This document shows, in pieces, positions 18,480-26,889 of a stretch of 64,000 bases of DNA. Each line of letters opens with the position of its first letter. Position 1 is the stretch's first letter. Below the pieces are notes generated by a model. It did not search any database. It was not told the DNA's origin and saw nothing but the letters and a program-made list of their open reading frames with translations. Location: NCBI GenBank assembly GCA_964580725.1, contig CAZOLV010000012.1:1-64000 (forward strand), in the 5' to 3' direction. The translations under genes and the position numbers were made by a program. The stretch is from Amarolinea sp964580725 (lineage in GTDB: Bacteria > Chloroflexota > Anaerolineae > SSC4 > Amarolineaceae).

Positions 18480-19715
18480 CTATGCGAGCGCAAACATGTC
18501 GCGCGCTTTGTCGAGCGCAGCCGTCAGCAGGTCCACTTCGGCGCGCGTGTTGTACAGATAGAAGCTGGCGCGCGCGCTGGCGGGCAGTCCGTACCGTTCG
18601 TGCAGCGGCTGTGCGCAGTGATGACCGGCGCGAATGGCGATGCCTTCGCCGTCCAGGATGGCCGCCAGATCATGCGGATGAATGTCGCCCAGGGTGAAGG
18701 CGACCGCGCCGCCGCGCTGATCGGCGCCAGGGCCGAGGATGCGCACACCTTCCACCTGCTGCAACTGCGCCAGCGCATAGCCCACAATCTGGTGCTCGTG
18801 GGCGCGGACGGCGTCCATGCCCAGCCCGCTCAGAAAGTCGATCGCCGCCCCAAGCCCGATCGCTTCGGCGATGGCCGGGGTGCCCGCTTCGAACTTCCAG
18901 GGCAGGGTGTTCCAGCGCGAGGCGTCCATGTGCACTTCGCGGATCATATCGCCCCCGCCCAGGAATGGCGGCATCGCTTCCAGCAGCTCGCGCCGCCCGT
19001 ACAGCACGCCGATGCCGGTCGGCCCGCACATCTTGTGCCCGGAGAAGGCCAGGAAATCGGCGCCCAACTCCTGCACATCCACCGGCAGATGGGGCACGCT
19101 CTGCGCCCCGTCCACCAGCGTCAGCGCGCCAGCGGCGTGGGCGGCGCGCACTAAGTCGGCCACGGGGTTGATGGTGCCCAGGACGTTGGACATCGCCGTG
19201 AAGGCGAAGAGGCGCGTGCGCGGCGTCAACAAAGCGGGCAGCAGATCGAGCCGCAGCAAGCCTTCGTCATCCACCGGCACGTAGCGCAGCGTGGCGCCGG
19301 TGCGCTGGCAGGCCAACTGCCAGGGCACGATGTTGGAGTGATGTTCCATCTCCGTGATGAGCACTTCATCACCCGGCTTGAGATTGGCGTTGCCCCAACT
19401 GTAGGCCACCAGGTTGATCGCCTCGGTGGCGTTGCGCGTCCAGATGATTTCCTTGCTGCTGGCCGCCCCGATGAAGCGTGCCGTTTTGGCGCGACTCGCC
19501 TCGAAAGCCGCCGTCGCCTCTTCGCTCAACGTGTGCACGCCGCGGTGCACGTTGGCGTTGCTCTGCTCATAGTAGGCCGCCAGCCGCTCGATGACGGCCT
19601 GCGGCTTTTGCGAACTGGCCGTGCTGTCGAGATAGACCAGCGGCTTGCCATGCACCCGGCGCGCCAGAATGGGAAACTGGGCGCGCACCGCTTCGACATC
19701 GAACGCATCGTTCAT
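18480..19715 (-). CDS. sufS: SufS-type cysteine desulfurase
   Basis: 411 residues, a PLP enzyme (class V aminotransferase fold) that releases sulfur from cysteine as an enzyme-bound persulfide. The PLP lysine is Lys228 in SGHKMCGPTG, and the persulfide cysteine is Cys367 in RAGHHCAQP. The TEMEHHSNIVPW motif and VDGAQSVPH are typical of group II desulfurases. Its start overlaps the stop of the upstream sufU-like gene by 4 bases (ATGA), so they are translationally coupled. It is flanked on both sides by SufU paralogs. Confidence 0.95.
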   Translation of the reverse strand: MNDAFDVEAVRAQFPILARRVHGKPLVYLDSTASSQKPQAVIERLAAYYEQSNANVHRGVHTLSEEATAAFEASRAKTARFIGAASSKEIIWTRNATEAINLVAYSWGNANLKPGDEVLITEMEHHSNIVPWQLACQRTGATLRYVPVDDEGLLRLDLLPALLTPRTRLFAFTAMSNVLGTINPVADLVRAAHAAGALTLVDGAQSVPHLPVDVQELGADFLAFSGHKMCGPTGIGVLYGRRELLEAMPPFLGGGDMIREVHMDASRWNTLPWKFEAGTPAIAEAIGLGAAIDFLSGLGMDAVRAHEHQIVGYALAQLQQVEGVRILGPGADQRGGAVAFTLGDIHPHDLAAILDGEGIAIRAGHHCAQPLHERYGLPASARASFYLYNTRAEVDLLTAALDKARDMFALA

Positions 19716-20167
19716 TGATTCGCTCCTTGCGGCGGGGGAGTGTCGTGGGGTGTTGCCTGCCCCTGACGTTCCCCCGCTCTTGTGACCGCCATTTGTAACG
19801 CTGTCAGGCCGAGGGTGGCGCAGCGCACGCGCGTTGCCGTCAGATCACGGCCCACCATGTCCAGGATCGCATCTGCCGTCAGACTGCGCACCACAGCGAG
19901 CGGTTGGCCGGCGCACATGGCCATCGTCAGTTCCATCGTCATCGAAGCGGCGGCCTGGCTGATTGTGCAGCCCGCCCCTTCGAAGCGCACGGCGCTGATG
20001 CGGCCATCCTCGTCGTGCTTCAGATAGACGGTCGCCGTATCTCCGCAGCCCGGATTGTAGGCCTCGCCCACCGCACTGGCATCATCCAGGCGCCCAAAGC
20101 AGCGCGGCGACTGATAATGATCCAAAATCAGATCGATCTGCGCCTGCCGGTCCAGTCCACTGGTCAT
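19712..20167 (-). CDS. Second SufU/IscU-like protein
   Basis: 151 residues from ATG 20167, preceded by AGGAGG. It keeps the scaffold ligands Cys41 and Asp43 (NPGCGD), Cys67 (GAGCTIS) and Cys116 (RCATLGL). It diverges elsewhere and has a ~20-residue Pro/Gln-rich tail. It overlaps sufS by 4 bases. Two SufU paralogs around one SufS suggest either a zinc-dependent sulfur relay plus a separate scaffold, or recent duplication. The sequence identity between them is low by eye, so duplication is not recent. Confidence 0.8.
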   Translation of the reverse strand: MTSGLDRQAQIDLILDHYQSPRCFGRLDDASAVGEAYNPGCGDTATVYLKHDEDGRISAVRFEGAGCTISQAAASMTMELTMAMCAGQPLAVVRSLTADAILDMVGRDLTATRVRCATLGLTALQMAVTRAGERQGQATPHDTPPPQGANQ

Positions 20168-20200
20168 GGTTGCATGCCTCCTGGCGCCCGCACTCACCAC

Positions 20201-20236
20201 CCGAAATCGGGGGGCGACCCCGAAATCGGGGGGGCG
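20201..20236. repeat. Dispersed palindromic GC repeat, two copies, between sufD and sufU2
   Basis: Two adjacent copies of CCCGAAATCGGGGGG (20201-20216 and 20218-20234) fill most of the 69-base sufD-sufU2 spacer. Relatives occur at 33645, 37374, 41694 and 51108. Each core can fold on itself, so it could act as a processing or attenuation site within the operon. Confidence 0.7.
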
Positions 20237-21592
20237 TCAGACGCCGATTCGCTGTCCGACGGCGGCTTCCAACTTCTCGCGCACTCCCTCCAGCGGGATG
20301 CGCGCCAGCACCTCTTCGAAGAATCCCGCCACGATCATGTGCTCCGCCTGTTCCTGCTGCAGGCCGCGACTCATCAGATAGAAGAGGTACTCCGGCTCGA
20401 CCTGCGCCACCGTCACGCCATGCGTGCAGCGCACATCGTCCGCCGAAATCTCTAGCCCCGGCACCGAATCGGCGCGCGCCTGCTTGCTCAACAGGATGTT
20501 CTGGTTCTTCTGGTAGGCGTTGGTTTTCTGCGCGCCCGGCTCCACCCGAATCATGCCGCGCCAGACGGCGCGCGCCCGGTCACGCAGCGCGCCTTTGTAG
20601 AGCAGATCGCTCGTCGTATGGGGCGCCACGTGACGCTGGAAAGTATCCAGGTCAATGTGTTGGCGTCCCGTGGCAAAGACCAGGCCGAGCATTTCGCTCG
20701 ACGCTCCCTCGCCGAGCAGATCGGCCTGTTGGAACGTCTTCGTCAAGCGACTGCCTAGCTGGCTGGTGACCCAACGCACGGCGCCGTCGCGCCCCACCAC
20801 GGCGCGCTCACGCGAGAAGTTGTAGACATTGTCGCCCCAACTTTGCAGGCTGATGTAGTTGACGCGCGCCCCCGGCCGGGCGATGATCTCGACGACCCCG
20901 GTGTGAAAGCCGAGCTGAGCGCCCGCCGGCAGTGAAACCATCTCTTCGAGGAAGGTAACCTCGGCCCCCGCTTCGGCCACGATGATCGTGTGCCCAAAGC
21001 TACCCACGCCCGGTTGCTCCTGGGCGATCAGGCCTTGCAGCGGCGTCTCGATCACGACACCGCGCGGAACGTACAGGAACACCCCGCCGCTCCACAGCGC
21101 CGCATGCAGCGCCGCAAACTTGTCATCGTCCGGCAGCGGTACAGCCTCTGTCATGAAGTATTTCTGCACCAGGTCGGGATGCTCTCTCAACGCCGTGTGC
21201 AGATCACAGAAGATGACCCCTCGCGCCGCCAGATCGGGATGCAGGTTGGCAAAGAGCAGATCGGCGTCGCTCTGTACGATCGCACCCGCATTGGTGCTCA
21301 GTGTGGCCAGTTCGGCCTGGATGGCTGCCGGCAAATCGCTCTGCCTGGGCACACGCAGCGCACGCGGCGGCGCCCAGGGTCGCACGGCGTCCAGCTTGAA
21401 GCCGGTCAGGCGGGTGCGACGCCACGTCTCCTCGCTGCCGGTTGGCAGCGGGATTTCTTCGAAGAAGCGCCAGGCCAGCAGGCGCTTGTCGAGCATCCAG
21501 CCCGGCTCGTCGTGGGCGACGGACAGCATCTCCACCGCTTCACGGCTGATGCTGGCGGGAACGGTAGTCATTTCTTTGGTTGAAACAGTCAC
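20237..21592 (-). CDS. sufD: SufD, Fe-S assembly scaffold subunit
   Basis: 451 residues with a GTG start and GGGGAG 7 bases upstream. It has the SufB/SufD beta-helix core and the typical C-terminal block: DDVRCTHGVTVAQVEPE and FYLMSRGLQQEQAE. SufD pairs with SufB and with SufC ATPases to build Fe-S clusters. The N-terminal third is variable, as usual for SufD. It begins 12 bases after the sufB stop. Unlike SufB it carries no intein. Confidence 0.95.
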   Translation of the reverse strand: MTVSTKEMTTVPASISREAVEMLSVAHDEPGWMLDKRLLAWRFFEEIPLPTGSEETWRRTRLTGFKLDAVRPWAPPRALRVPRQSDLPAAIQAELATLSTNAGAIVQSDADLLFANLHPDLAARGVIFCDLHTALREHPDLVQKYFMTEAVPLPDDDKFAALHAALWSGGVFLYVPRGVVIETPLQGLIAQEQPGVGSFGHTIIVAEAGAEVTFLEEMVSLPAGAQLGFHTGVVEIIARPGARVNYISLQSWGDNVYNFSRERAVVGRDGAVRWVTSQLGSRLTKTFQQADLLGEGASSEMLGLVFATGRQHIDLDTFQRHVAPHTTSDLLYKGALRDRARAVWRGMIRVEPGAQKTNAYQKNQNILLSKQARADSVPGLEISADDVRCTHGVTVAQVEPEYLFYLMSRGLQQEQAEHMIVAGFFEEVLARIPLEGVREKLEAAVGQRIGV

Positions 21593-21604
21593 GATACGCT
21601 CCCC

Positions 21605-24600
21605 TTACCCAATCGAACCTTCCATCTGCAGTTGGATCAGGCGGTTCATCTCCACCGCATACTCCATCGGCAGTTCCTTGACCATCGGCTCGATGAAGCC
21701 GGCCACGATCATCGCCGAGGCCTCGTCTTCGGTCAGACCGCGGCTCATCAGGTAGAAGAGCTGCTCCTCGCCGATCTTGCTCACCGACGCCTCGTGCCCC
21801 ACTTTGACATCGTCCTCATCAATCTCGATATAGGGGTAGGTGTCCGAACGGGATTCCGCATCCAGCAGCAGCGCATCGCACACCACGTTGGACTTGGCGC
21901 GCACCGCCCCCTTGGCCACTTTGAGCAGGCCCCGGTAGCTGGCGCGACCGCCGTTCTTGCTGATAGATTTGGAGATGATCTGGCTGCTGGTATCAGGAGC
22001 GCCATGCACCACCTTACCGCCCGCATCTTGATGCTGCCCCTTGCCCGCAAAGGCGATGGACAGGATTTCGCCATGGGCGCGCGGCCCCACCATGTAGACC
22101 GCCGGGTACTTCATCGTCACCTTCGAGTTGTGCACGATGAACCCCTGCGAGACAAAGTTGCCCGTCCCTTCCACCTCGATATCCCAGGTTGGCACGCCGT
22201 AGGGCGTTGCTTCCGAAACCTCGATGTTGACCAGTGCAACGCTCGACGGCAGGGTGATGTGCGAACGGCGCGCTCCCCGACCCGCCAACTTGAAGGGCGC
22301 TGGGGGCGTCTGATATTCGGACGGCTGGCTCGCCTCAGCCGCCTGGCGCAAGCGAGGGCCGATATGAGCAAACAGGCGCCCATCGAGCGGGAAAGTGAGC
22401 AGGCAGGCCCCTGCGGCCGCACACTGGCTGCCTTGTAGCACCATGCGCCGCGGCTCCTCGAATTCGGCGTGCAGGTGCGACGTGACGCCCAGCGTCACCA
22501 GGAGCGAAGCGACATCCTCCAACAGCGCCCGGTTGGGCGACTTCAGCGCAAAGCTGTGCGGCGCTTGCAGGTGCCCGCTGGCGTCCAGATAGCCCGCCAC
22601 GAAGGCCAGGCGCTGAGACTCCGGCAGCGACCAGACCCACGCCGGCACACGCTTGTTCTCCGCCTGCCCCGTGAAGCCGTTCACATCCAGGAAGGCGGCC
22701 AGTTCGCCGCTGTTCCAGGAGAGATGCTGCGCAATCATCCCGGCCATCGCAACGCCGGGCGCCGGTTGGCTGGTCGCGCCAGCGGCTGGCTGACCGGCGC
22801 GTCCTGGCGCGGGCCAGCGCATCGTTTCCGCAACGGGCGCCGGTTCGACCTCGACGCTGCCGTCGCCGATCCAGTAGCCGAACAGCCACATCAGATCATC
22901 GTTTGTGACATCGGGCGCGGCCAGATGCGAATCACGTTCCTGCGCCAGTTCGGCCGCCCAGGCGCCGCTCGACTCCAACGGTGTCGTCAATGCCGGCATC
23001 TGCAAGCGGCGGGGCCGGCCATAGGGCAGCGAGGCGACAGGCACGATCGCTTCCTGCAGATGATCGGCGCGCACGTAGGCCAGTTTGTGACGATCCGCCT
23101 CGCCGGCGGCGGTTGGATCGAAGACGTAGGAATAGAAGGGATGGTTGGCCGTCACATGCAGGCGACGTTCGCCCGCATGAACCATGTGCACCGGCTGGTA
23201 GCCCGAAAAACGCTTGCCCGCCACCCGCCGGAAGACCAGCTCGCCGCGCTGATCGTCGTAGGAAAGCACCTCGTCGCCAACTTCGAGCGTTTCGATGGTC
23301 TTGAGGCCCTGCGGCGTCGTCAGCGTGGAGCCTTCGGCCAGACAGCCCAGGTTGCCGTCAATCCACTCCATCGTCGCATCTTCGTGCGCCACGGCGCGTT
23401 TTGTCACCAGGTTGTAGACGTTGTTCGACCAGTTCTGAATGGTGGTATAGCGGCAGCGTGCGCCCTTCTTGACGATGATCTCCACCACGGCGCTGTGCAG
23501 GCTGTCGCTGGAGTAGATTGGGGCCGTGCAGCCTTCCACATAGTGCACGCTGGCCCCCTCTTCCACGATGATCAGCGTGCGCTCGAACTGCCCCATGTTT
23601 TGGGCGTTGATGCGGAAATAGGCCTGCAGCGGAATGTCCAGCTTGACCCCTTTCGGCACATAGACGAACGACCCGCCCGACCAGACGGCGCTGTTGAGCG
23701 CGGCGAACTTGTTGTCCGAAGGCGGGATGATCGTGCCGAAGTATTCCTTGAACAGATCTTCGTACTCGCGCAGACCGCTGTCGGTGTCGAGGAAGACCAC
23801 GCCCATCTTCTGCCACTCCTCGCGCAGCGAGTGATACACCACCTCGGAGTTGTGCACGATGAGACCCTCGGCCACGAAGTTGTGCGGCCCGGCGACTTCG
23901 ATGTCATAGACCTGCGCCGTTCCGGCCGGCGTGATCGCATCAATCCTGGCAAAGCCGATCTGCCCGCCGGCGTGCAGCCGCAGGCCGGCGGCCTGTAGAC
24001 TGCTGGCGGCGCGGCCTTGCGGCGCATCTGCCAGGAAGGCCAGCTCTGGCGCCCCAGGGCGGGCGTACAACCACTGCCAGGCGCTTTCACCCAGCGCCTG
24101 GCCGGTCGCCTCGCTGGCGTGCGCCAACTCCATCTGTCGCATCGGGGCCAATTCCAGGCCCTGCCGGCTCGCAGCCGTCTGCCTGTTGATCGCCGGTTGG
24201 CGCATCCCGCCGAACTCGCCCGGCTCCGGCAGGCGTTCGACCACGGCCACCAGGTCGCCCGGCCGCAAGTCCTGCAAGTATGTCCACTGCCGCGCTGGGC
24301 GGCCGCCCGGCTGGCCCGGCTCGTGTTGGGTGGTCAGCGCCAGGAAGGGATGATTGGCCGTCGCCTTGATCGTGCGCGTCCCCACACACACCTCGAACAC
24401 CGGCCGTTCGCCTTTGGCCGCCTTGCCGGTCACCTGCGCCGGAATGATGGCGTTGCGCGTCTCGTCGAAGGAAAAGACCGTTTCGCCCGCCTCGATGTCA
24501 GCGATCGGCTTCAGACCGTTCGCTGTCTGCACGCGGGCATCGCCCGTCAGACACTCGTACTGCGCGCCGACGCCAGCCAGGAACTTGCGCTCTGCTTCTG

Positions 24601-24943
24601 GAATGCCCAGGCGGTCGAAGGTATTGCGAATGTCGGCCGGCACATCGTCCCAACTCTTGCCCTGTTTTTCGGCCGGTCGCACATAATAATAGATGTTGTC
24701 GAAGTCAATGTCGCTCAGGTTGGCGCCCCAGGCCGGCATCGGCTTGGAGAGGAAGATGTCCAGCGATTGATGACGGAATTGTCGCATCCAGTCCGGCTCG
24801 TTCTTGAAATCGGACATGGTGTCAATCACCTGGTGGCTCAGGCCTCGCCCCGACTTGAAGGCGTACTTCTCAGGATCAGAAAAACCGTACTGGTACTCCT
24901 GCTTGACTTCATCCAGCAGGACGCGGTCGGTATCGGTCGCCAT
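21605..24943 (-). CDS. sufB: SufB, Fe-S assembly scaffold, carrying two inteins
   Basis: 1112-residue precursor with an excellent ribosome-binding site (AAGGAGAT). The mature SufB is made of residues 1-130, 366-533 and 940-1112, 471 in all, the normal SufB length. Two inteins interrupt it (residues 131-365 and 534-939), both starting with Cys, ending in His-Asn and followed by Ser. They sit in highly conserved SufB motifs (GAQYE/SEVVYH and DGNLG/SKVTMKYP). Splicing must occur for a functional SufBCD complex, because the operon has no second sufB. SufB is the scaffold on which clusters form, with SufC and SufD. Confidence 0.95.
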   Translation of the reverse strand: MATDTDRVLLDEVKQEYQYGFSDPEKYAFKSGRGLSHQVIDTMSDFKNEPDWMRQFRHQSLDIFLSKPMPAWGANLSDIDFDNIYYYVRPAEKQGKSWDDVPADIRNTFDRLGIPEAERKFLAGVGAQYECLTGDARVQTANGLKPIADIEAGETVFSFDETRNAIIPAQVTGKAAKGERPVFEVCVGTRTIKATANHPFLALTTQHEPGQPGGRPARQWTYLQDLRPGDLVAVVERLPEPGEFGGMRQPAINRQTAASRQGLELAPMRQMELAHASEATGQALGESAWQWLYARPGAPELAFLADAPQGRAASSLQAAGLRLHAGGQIGFARIDAITPAGTAQVYDIEVAGPHNFVAEGLIVHNSEVVYHSLREEWQKMGVVFLDTDSGLREYEDLFKEYFGTIIPPSDNKFAALNSAVWSGGSFVYVPKGVKLDIPLQAYFRINAQNMGQFERTLIIVEEGASVHYVEGCTAPIYSSDSLHSAVVEIIVKKGARCRYTTIQNWSNNVYNLVTKRAVAHEDATMEWIDGNLGCLAEGSTLTTPQGLKTIETLEVGDEVLSYDDQRGELVFRRVAGKRFSGYQPVHMVHAGERRLHVTANHPFYSYVFDPTAAGEADRHKLAYVRADHLQEAIVPVASLPYGRPRRLQMPALTTPLESSGAWAAELAQERDSHLAAPDVTNDDLMWLFGYWIGDGSVEVEPAPVAETMRWPAPGRAGQPAAGATSQPAPGVAMAGMIAQHLSWNSGELAAFLDVNGFTGQAENKRVPAWVWSLPESQRLAFVAGYLDASGHLQAPHSFALKSPNRALLEDVASLLVTLGVTSHLHAEFEEPRRMVLQGSQCAAAGACLLTFPLDGRLFAHIGPRLRQAAEASQPSEYQTPPAPFKLAGRGARRSHITLPSSVALVNIEVSEATPYGVPTWDIEVEGTGNFVSQGFIVHNSKVTMKYPAVYMVGPRAHGEILSIAFAGKGQHQDAGGKVVHGAPDTSSQIISKSISKNGGRASYRGLLKVAKGAVRAKSNVVCDALLLDAESRSDTYPYIEIDEDDVKVGHEASVSKIGEEQLFYLMSRGLTEDEASAMIVAGFIEPMVKELPMEYAVEMNRLIQLQMEGSIG
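22127..23344 (-). mobile_element. SufB intein 2 (406 aa) with LAGLIDADG homing endonuclease
   Basis: Residues 534-939 of the SufB precursor. The splicing blocks are Cys1 (CLAEGSTLTTPQG), block B VTANHPF, block F (WDIEVEGTGNFVSQG) and the terminal IVHN followed by Ser. Between them lies a LAGLIDADG-type endonuclease with both motifs recognisable: LMWLFGYWIGDG and LAFVAGYLDASG, each retaining its acidic residue. A Pro/Ala-rich insertion (about 700-735) follows the first motif. The element is predicted to splice and possibly to home. Confidence 0.9.
23849..24553 (-). mobile_element. SufB intein 1 (235 aa), mini-intein without recognisable endonuclease
   Basis: Residues 131-365 of the SufB precursor. 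Blocks: Cys1 (CLTGDARVQTANG), block B KATANHPFL, block F (VYDIEVAGPHNFVAEG) and the terminal IVHN followed by Ser. The ~130 residues between blocks B and F contain no LAGLIDADG motif and are Ala/Gln-rich, so the endonuclease appears to have been lost or eroded. Splicing residues, including the penultimate His, are intact. Confidence 0.9.
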
Positions 24944-24967
24944 TGGTTATCTCCTTTCTCGCTGCGC

Positions 24968-25816
24968 TCAGTCGTGATGCGCCAGAAACTCGGCCACGCC
25001 TTCACCGTAACGTTCGCGCACCCAGTCGTAGCCGCGCGCTTCCAGTTCAAGCGCCAGTTCCGGCCCGCCCGAAAGGACGATGCGACCATCGAAGAAGACA
25101 TGCACGAAGTCGGGCTTGATGTAGTTGAGCAAACGCTGATAGTGGGTGATGACCAGAGCGCCCATGCCGGGGCCGATCAGTTTGTTGACCCCTTCGGCCA
25201 CGGTGCGCAGCGCATCAATGTCAAGCCCGGAGTCGGTTTCATCCAGAATGGCGATCTTGGGGTTCAGCATCGCCATTTGCAGGATTTCGACGCGTTTCTT
25301 CTCACCGCCGGAAAAGCCGTCGTTGAGATAGCGGCTGGCGAAAGACGCCTCGATGCCGAGCATGGCCATCTTCTCGCGCATCTCCTTGCGGAACTCTTTG
25401 ATCGGCATCAGTTCCGAGCCAACGGTGCGGGGGCGGCCGGCGCCGTTGTTGCTGAGCGCCTCGGCCTTGGCTTTGGCCGTGTAGCCGCGCACATTGCTCA
25501 CCGCCGTGCGCAAGAAGTTGGCCAGACTGACGCCAGGGATGGCGGTTGGATACTGGAACGCCAGGAAAATGCCCGCCTTGGCCCGTTCGTCAGGCGCCAT
25601 CTCCAGAACGCTGGCGCCATTTAGACGCACATCGCCGCTGGTGATGACATAATGCGGATGCCCCATCACCGCATAGGCCAGCGTGCTCTTGCCGGAGCCG
25701 TTTGGCCCCATCAGGGCATGGGTCTCGCCCTGACGCACCGTCAGGTTGACCCCTTTGAGAATTGGCTTGTCATTGACCGAAACATGCAAATCTTCGATGA
25801 TCAGTTCGGACGCCAT
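24968..25816 (-). CDS. sufC: SufC, ABC-type ATPase of Fe-S assembly
   Basis: 282 residues from ATG 25816; an in-frame TTG at 25828 is an alternative but sits too close to the AAAGGGG site. Walker A GPNGSGKS (37-44), signature FSGGEKKR, Walker B AILDETDSGLDID and the H-loop (VITHYQR) are all present. SufC powers the SufBCD scaffold. It is a little longer than usual (about 250) because of an insertion around GYTAKAKAEALSNNGAGRPR. The gene is 24 bases upstream of sufB. A 167-base spacer separates it from sufR, in which I see an 11-bp direct repeat (ATTCGCACTCT, 25846-25867) but no clear promoter. Confidence 0.95.
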   Translation of the reverse strand: MASELIIEDLHVSVNDKPILKGVNLTVRQGETHALMGPNGSGKSTLAYAVMGHPHYVITSGDVRLNGASVLEMAPDERAKAGIFLAFQYPTAIPGVSLANFLRTAVSNVRGYTAKAKAEALSNNGAGRPRTVGSELMPIKEFRKEMREKMAMLGIEASFASRYLNDGFSGGEKKRVEILQMAMLNPKIAILDETDSGLDIDALRTVAEGVNKLIGPGMGALVITHYQRLLNYIKPDFVHVFFDGRIVLSGGPELALELEARGYDWVRERYGEGVAEFLAHHD

Positions 25817-25983
25817 GTGTTGCAACAAAAGCCCCTTTCGTTATTATTCGCACTCTATTCGCACTCTATTCATGCGTGATTCGTACTGGATGCACAGGCG
25901 GCGCTTTTGGCGACGCCCGGTCTTTTTCAGGATTCTGCACCATTGCTGGCGGCAGACGCCTGTTGGTTTCTTGTGCCGGCCGG

Positions 25984-26652
25984 CTAGTTGAGCGCCTGCA
26001 GATCGAGCTGAATGGCGCTCGTGCGCGGCAGGACACTGAATTCGCAGCCCCGGTGTCCGTCCATCATGCACTGTGTCAGCTCGACATCGGCTTCCAGCGC
26101 GACGGCCATCATCGTCTTTTCCATCGTGCAAATCTCGCGGTGTTCCTGGGCCAACTCGTGGTATGGACAGTTGTACGATTTCAGGAGATAACCGTCCGCA
26201 GTCGTATGCAGATCGGTCAGAATCCCGCGATCGTCCATCACCGAGACCAGGTCGCGCACCCGTTCGCCCAGGCGAGTGCCGCGCAGCTGTTCGCCATACT
26301 TGATAGCCAGCCGGCTGCCGACTCGATTCAGTAACAGGGACACCATCGCCGGTCCAACCGCCGCCAGCAGTTCTTCGTACAGCGAGAGGACCAGTTCATC
26401 GCAGTAGCAGGAGAAGACCTCGCGCGCCTTGTCGGTCAGGAGGTAGACGTAATGTGGGCGCCCTACACCCTCGCGCACCAGGCGCGTGGTCACGATGCCG
26501 TCGGCCATCAGGCTGGTGAGTTGATGGCGCACGGCTGTTTTTGTCACGCCGACTTGTTCTTCGATCTCTTTGATGCTCAGCGGGCCATGTCGCTGGAGGG
26601 TTTCGACGATGTGGCCGGCCGGGCTGTCTTGCAATGCTCGCAATAGGGCCAT
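25984..26652 (-). CDS. sufR: SufR-like Fe-S-responsive transcriptional repressor
   Basis: 222 residues from ATG 26652. That start has AAAGGA 8 bases upstream and follows a promoter whose -10 overlaps the other candidate ATG (26709), so the shorter form is preferred. An N-terminal winged helix (about 12-72; IKEIEEQVGVTKTAVRHQLT) is followed by a C-terminal region with four cysteines, 162, 175, 195 and 203 (CPYHELAQEHREIC ... CMMDGHRGC), suited to bind an Fe-S cluster. SufR represses suf genes when clusters are plentiful. It is the first gene of the suf operon and probably represses itself through the palindrome at 26723-26756. Confidence 0.85.
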   Translation of the reverse strand: MALLRALQDSPAGHIVETLQRHGPLSIKEIEEQVGVTKTAVRHQLTSLMADGIVTTRLVREGVGRPHYVYLLTDKAREVFSCYCDELVLSLYEELLAAVGPAMVSLLLNRVGSRLAIKYGEQLRGTRLGERVRDLVSVMDDRGILTDLHTTADGYLLKSYNCPYHELAQEHREICTMEKTMMAVALEADVELTQCMMDGHRGCEFSVLPRTSAIQLDLQALN

Positions 26653-26707
26653 CTGTTCGATCCTTTCTGGCGCAGTTGCCCCTTTCCTCGGCTTCGCTTT
26701 CCAGGTC

Positions 26708-26736
26708 ATTGTAGCCCCTTTAGACAATTTTGTCAA
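26708..26736 (-). promoter_or_regulatory. Sigma70-type promoter of sufR (suf operon)
   Basis: Read on the minus strand: TTGACA (26731-26736), 17-base spacer, TACAAT (26708-26713). The -35 is a perfect consensus and lies inside the palindrome at 26723-26756. Transcription would start near 26700, leaving a ~50-base leader before ATG 26652. Confidence 0.6.
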
Positions 26737-26756
26737 ATACATTTGATAAAATTGTC
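26723..26756. promoter_or_regulatory. 34-bp palindrome, probable SufR operator
   Basis: Two 16-base arms, GACAATTTTGTCAAAT and ATTTGATAAAATTGTC, separated by AC, match as inverted repeats with one mismatch. This AT-rich palindrome stands out in GC-rich surroundings and covers the -35 of the sufR promoter, the expected place for an autorepressor operator. Confidence 0.65.
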
Positions 26757-26829
26757 CAAACGAGGATCGTTGGCAACCGGCCTCAGTTTCGAGCAGGCGT
26801 GGTTGGATGGTTGTGGGGTACAGGTACCA

Positions 26830-26858
26830 TTGCCCTGGCTGGCGGTTGCTGCTATTCT
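26830..26858 (+). promoter_or_regulatory. Candidate promoter of the divergent winged-helix gene
   Basis: TTGCCC (26830-26835), 17-base spacer, TATTCT (26853-26858). It would start transcription near 26865, about 25 bases before ATG 26890, whose ribosome-binding site AAGGAGGGG (26878-26886) is strong. Matches are 4/6 and 5/6 to consensus. Confidence 0.4.
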
Positions 26859-26889
26859 TGGGGACAGATCAGAGGGCAAGGAGGGGTAC

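Noticed and set aside
22469..23998. A 509-residue open frame on the plus strand inside sufB
   Set aside because: It is a shadow of the sufB/intein gene on the other strand, caused by GC-rich codon bias; it has no recognisable domain.
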